In this document: piece after piece, positions 32,588-33,549 of the stretch
Layout: each line of letters begins with the position of its first letter
Position numbering within the stretch: the first letter of the stretch is position 1
Source: an uncultured Clostridia bacterium
Lineage (GTDB): Bacteria > Bacillota > Clostridia > Oscillospirales > Oscillospiraceae
Assembly (NCBI GenBank): GCA_945948185.1
Contig: CAMFAL010000013.1
Location: 1-33,549 of the forward strand
DNA: 33,549 nucleotides
Direction: 5' to 3'
The notes under the pieces: model-generated
The model's database searches: none
The model's input: the letters and a program-made list of their open reading frames with translations, nothing else
What the model was told of the DNA's origin: nothing
Translations under genes and position numbers: made by a program

Positions 32588-33460
32588 ATGGTGGGAAAGA
32601 GAGAAAAAAGAGAAGGACGTCTGCGGTTGCCGGCTATTCTGGTGCTGATGGTGACGGCGGCGCTGGTGGCGGCCTCGGGAGGACATCGGAGCGTGGCGGC
32701 AGACTCCCCGGCGCCTGCTCCAGCAGAGCACCGGATTCAGCTGGCAGAAGCCACCGAAGCGGTGCGGTCCGTGCTGGCAGAGGAGGCTCGGAATCCGGAA
32801 CCGGAAGCGCCGCGGCCCCCTGTGGTTCCGGTGCCGGAGGGCGGTCCGGTGGAGGATACGTATTTTGAGAACATCGCTTTTTTGGGGGATTCCCGGACGC
32901 AGGGCTTCCAGCTTTACAGTGGCCTGAAGACCGGCGCCTATTATACCGCTGTGGGGGCCACGGTGGAGTCGGTATTTACCAAGAAGGTGGAAACTGAGGG
33001 CGGAAAGATGCCTCTGCTGGACGCCATGGCGGGAAAGACCTATGACATGATCTACGTCATGCTGGGCGTCAACGAACTGGGCTGGAACGGTACGGAGATT
33101 TACCATAATCAGTACGCCAAGCTCATTGACCGCCTGCGGGAGGACCATCCGGACAGCCTGGTGGTCCTGCAGACGCTGATCCCTGTCAGCGCCAAGCAGG
33201 AGGCCAAAAAGAGCTATGTGAACAACACCCGCATTGCCGCCTATAACGAGGTCATCCGTCAGTTGGCGGAGGAGAAACAGTGCCCCTATGTGGATGTAGC
33301 CTCGGCAATGACAGATGAAAAGGGTTGCCTGCGGTCTGACTGGACTTCTGACGGCGTCCATCTGAACACCAAGGGCTGCAAGGCCTGGCTGGAATACCTG
33401 CGGACCCACCCGGCGGGAGAGGTCCCGGAGGCCGAAGCCGCCGCACCGGCGGAGAACTGA
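32588..33460 (+). CDS. Secreted or membrane-anchored SGNH/GDSL-type hydrolase
   Basis: 290 residues. An N-terminal signal anchor (residues about 14-32, ILVLMVTAALVAAS) is followed by a proline-rich linker (to about 90) and an SGNH domain: block I FLGDSRTQG with the catalytic Ser, block III GVNELG with Asn (about 160) and block V SDGVHLN with the Asp-His pair (about 260). Such enzymes remove acyl groups from peptidoglycan, glycans or lipids. The sequence GDSR replaces the usual GDSL. GGAG stands about five bases before the ATG. A terminator follows. Confidence 0.88.
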   Translation: MVGKREKREGRLRLPAILVLMVTAALVAASGGHRSVAADSPAPAPAEHRIQLAEATEAVRSVLAEEARNPEPEAPRPPVVPVPEGGPVEDTYFENIAFLGDSRTQGFQLYSGLKTGAYYTAVGATVESVFTKKVETEGGKMPLLDAMAGKTYDMIYVMLGVNELGWNGTEIYHNQYAKLIDRLREDHPDSLVVLQTLIPVSAKQEAKKSYVNNTRIAAYNEVIRQLAEEKQCPYVDVASAMTDEKGCLRSDWTSDGVHLNTKGCKAWLEYLRTHPAGEVPEAEAAAPAEN

Positions 33461-33471
33461 ATCAGACAGAA

Positions 33472-33502
33472 AAAGGAGCTGCAATAAGCAGCTCCTTTTT
33501 CA
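33472..33502 (+). terminator. Terminator of the SGNH hydrolase gene
   Basis: A perfect stem AAAAAGGAGCTGC / GCAGCTCCTTTTT around AATAA, ending in TTTTTC. Confidence 0.92.
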
Positions 33503-33510
33503 GCTTGTCA

Positions 33511-33537
33511 AAGAACCTCGCCGGTGGCGAGGTTCTT
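33511..33537. terminator. Second hairpin at the right edge
   Basis: A perfect 12-bp stem AAGAACCTCGCC (33511-33522) with its complement at 33526-33537 and a GGT loop. It is placed right after another terminator and directly before a -10 element. Confidence 0.6.
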
Positions 33538-33541
33538 CTGG

Positions 33542-33547
33542 TATAAT
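33542..33547 (+). promoter_or_regulatory. -10 element of the next gene to the right
   Basis: TATAAT in the last bases of the window. The gene it serves is outside the window, and a -35 would lie in the hairpin before it. Confidence 0.4.
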
Positions 33548-33549
33548 AG

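Noticed and set aside
1-33549. Mobile elements such as insertion sequences, integrases or prophage genes
   Set aside because: No transposase, integrase or phage protein was recognised; only the infB-tail repeat hints at an old integration.

Overview
The window looks like chromosomal DNA from a GC-rich, spore-forming, low-motility-type Firmicute of the Clostridia, most like the Oscillospiraceae (Flavonifractor/Lawsonibacter/Oscillibacter type). This is an inference from GC content near 60%, strong GGAGG ribosome binding sites, sigma-A promoters (TTGACA/TATAAT with 17-18 bp spacers), a spoIIE homologue and typical family-level gene neighbourhoods. I see no tRNA, rRNA, CRISPR array, transposase or phage gene.

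Layout. 1-1224: azlC-azlD amino-acid exporter with promoter and terminators. 1339-3126: an unrecognised lipoprotein and a DUF6512-like membrane protein. 3183-6440: an envelope module of xpaC, telA and a TPM-domain protein with a glycine-rich tail. 6459-7513: an inositol-dehydrogenase-like oxidoreductase. 7553-9599 (minus): a GNAT enzyme behind release factor 3. 9703-13592: an HGSNAT-like membrane acyltransferase, a ribosomal-protection-type GTPase fused to a Rae1/YacP NYN nuclease domain, and an overlapping signal peptidase II with an altered catalytic motif. 13757-16876 (minus): queT behind a switch-like leader, then a dus-sigma-anti-sigma operon. 17072-19447: spoIIE and a small conserved-looking protein.

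19547-29321 (minus) is the translation/RNA operon in the classical Firmicute order rimP-nusA-ylxR-L7Ae-infB-rbfA-nrnA-truB-ribF. It is interrupted between infB and rbfA by a partly duplicated infB 3' end, a hairpin-rich 170 bp element, a strong terminator and a frameshifted acyltransferase gene. 29410-31378 (minus) is a Fur-family regulator with a metal ABC ATPase and permease, under an overlapping Fur-type operator. 31490-33460 holds a sugar nucleotidyltransferase and a secreted SGNH hydrolase; the last bases carry the -10 element of an unseen next gene.

The strongest leads are the translational GTPase-Rae1 fusion, the queT leader in which the Shine-Dalgarno sequence lies in a mutually exclusive hairpin, and the infB-tail duplication with its hairpin-rich insert. 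A recurring motif just after terminators is also unexplained.
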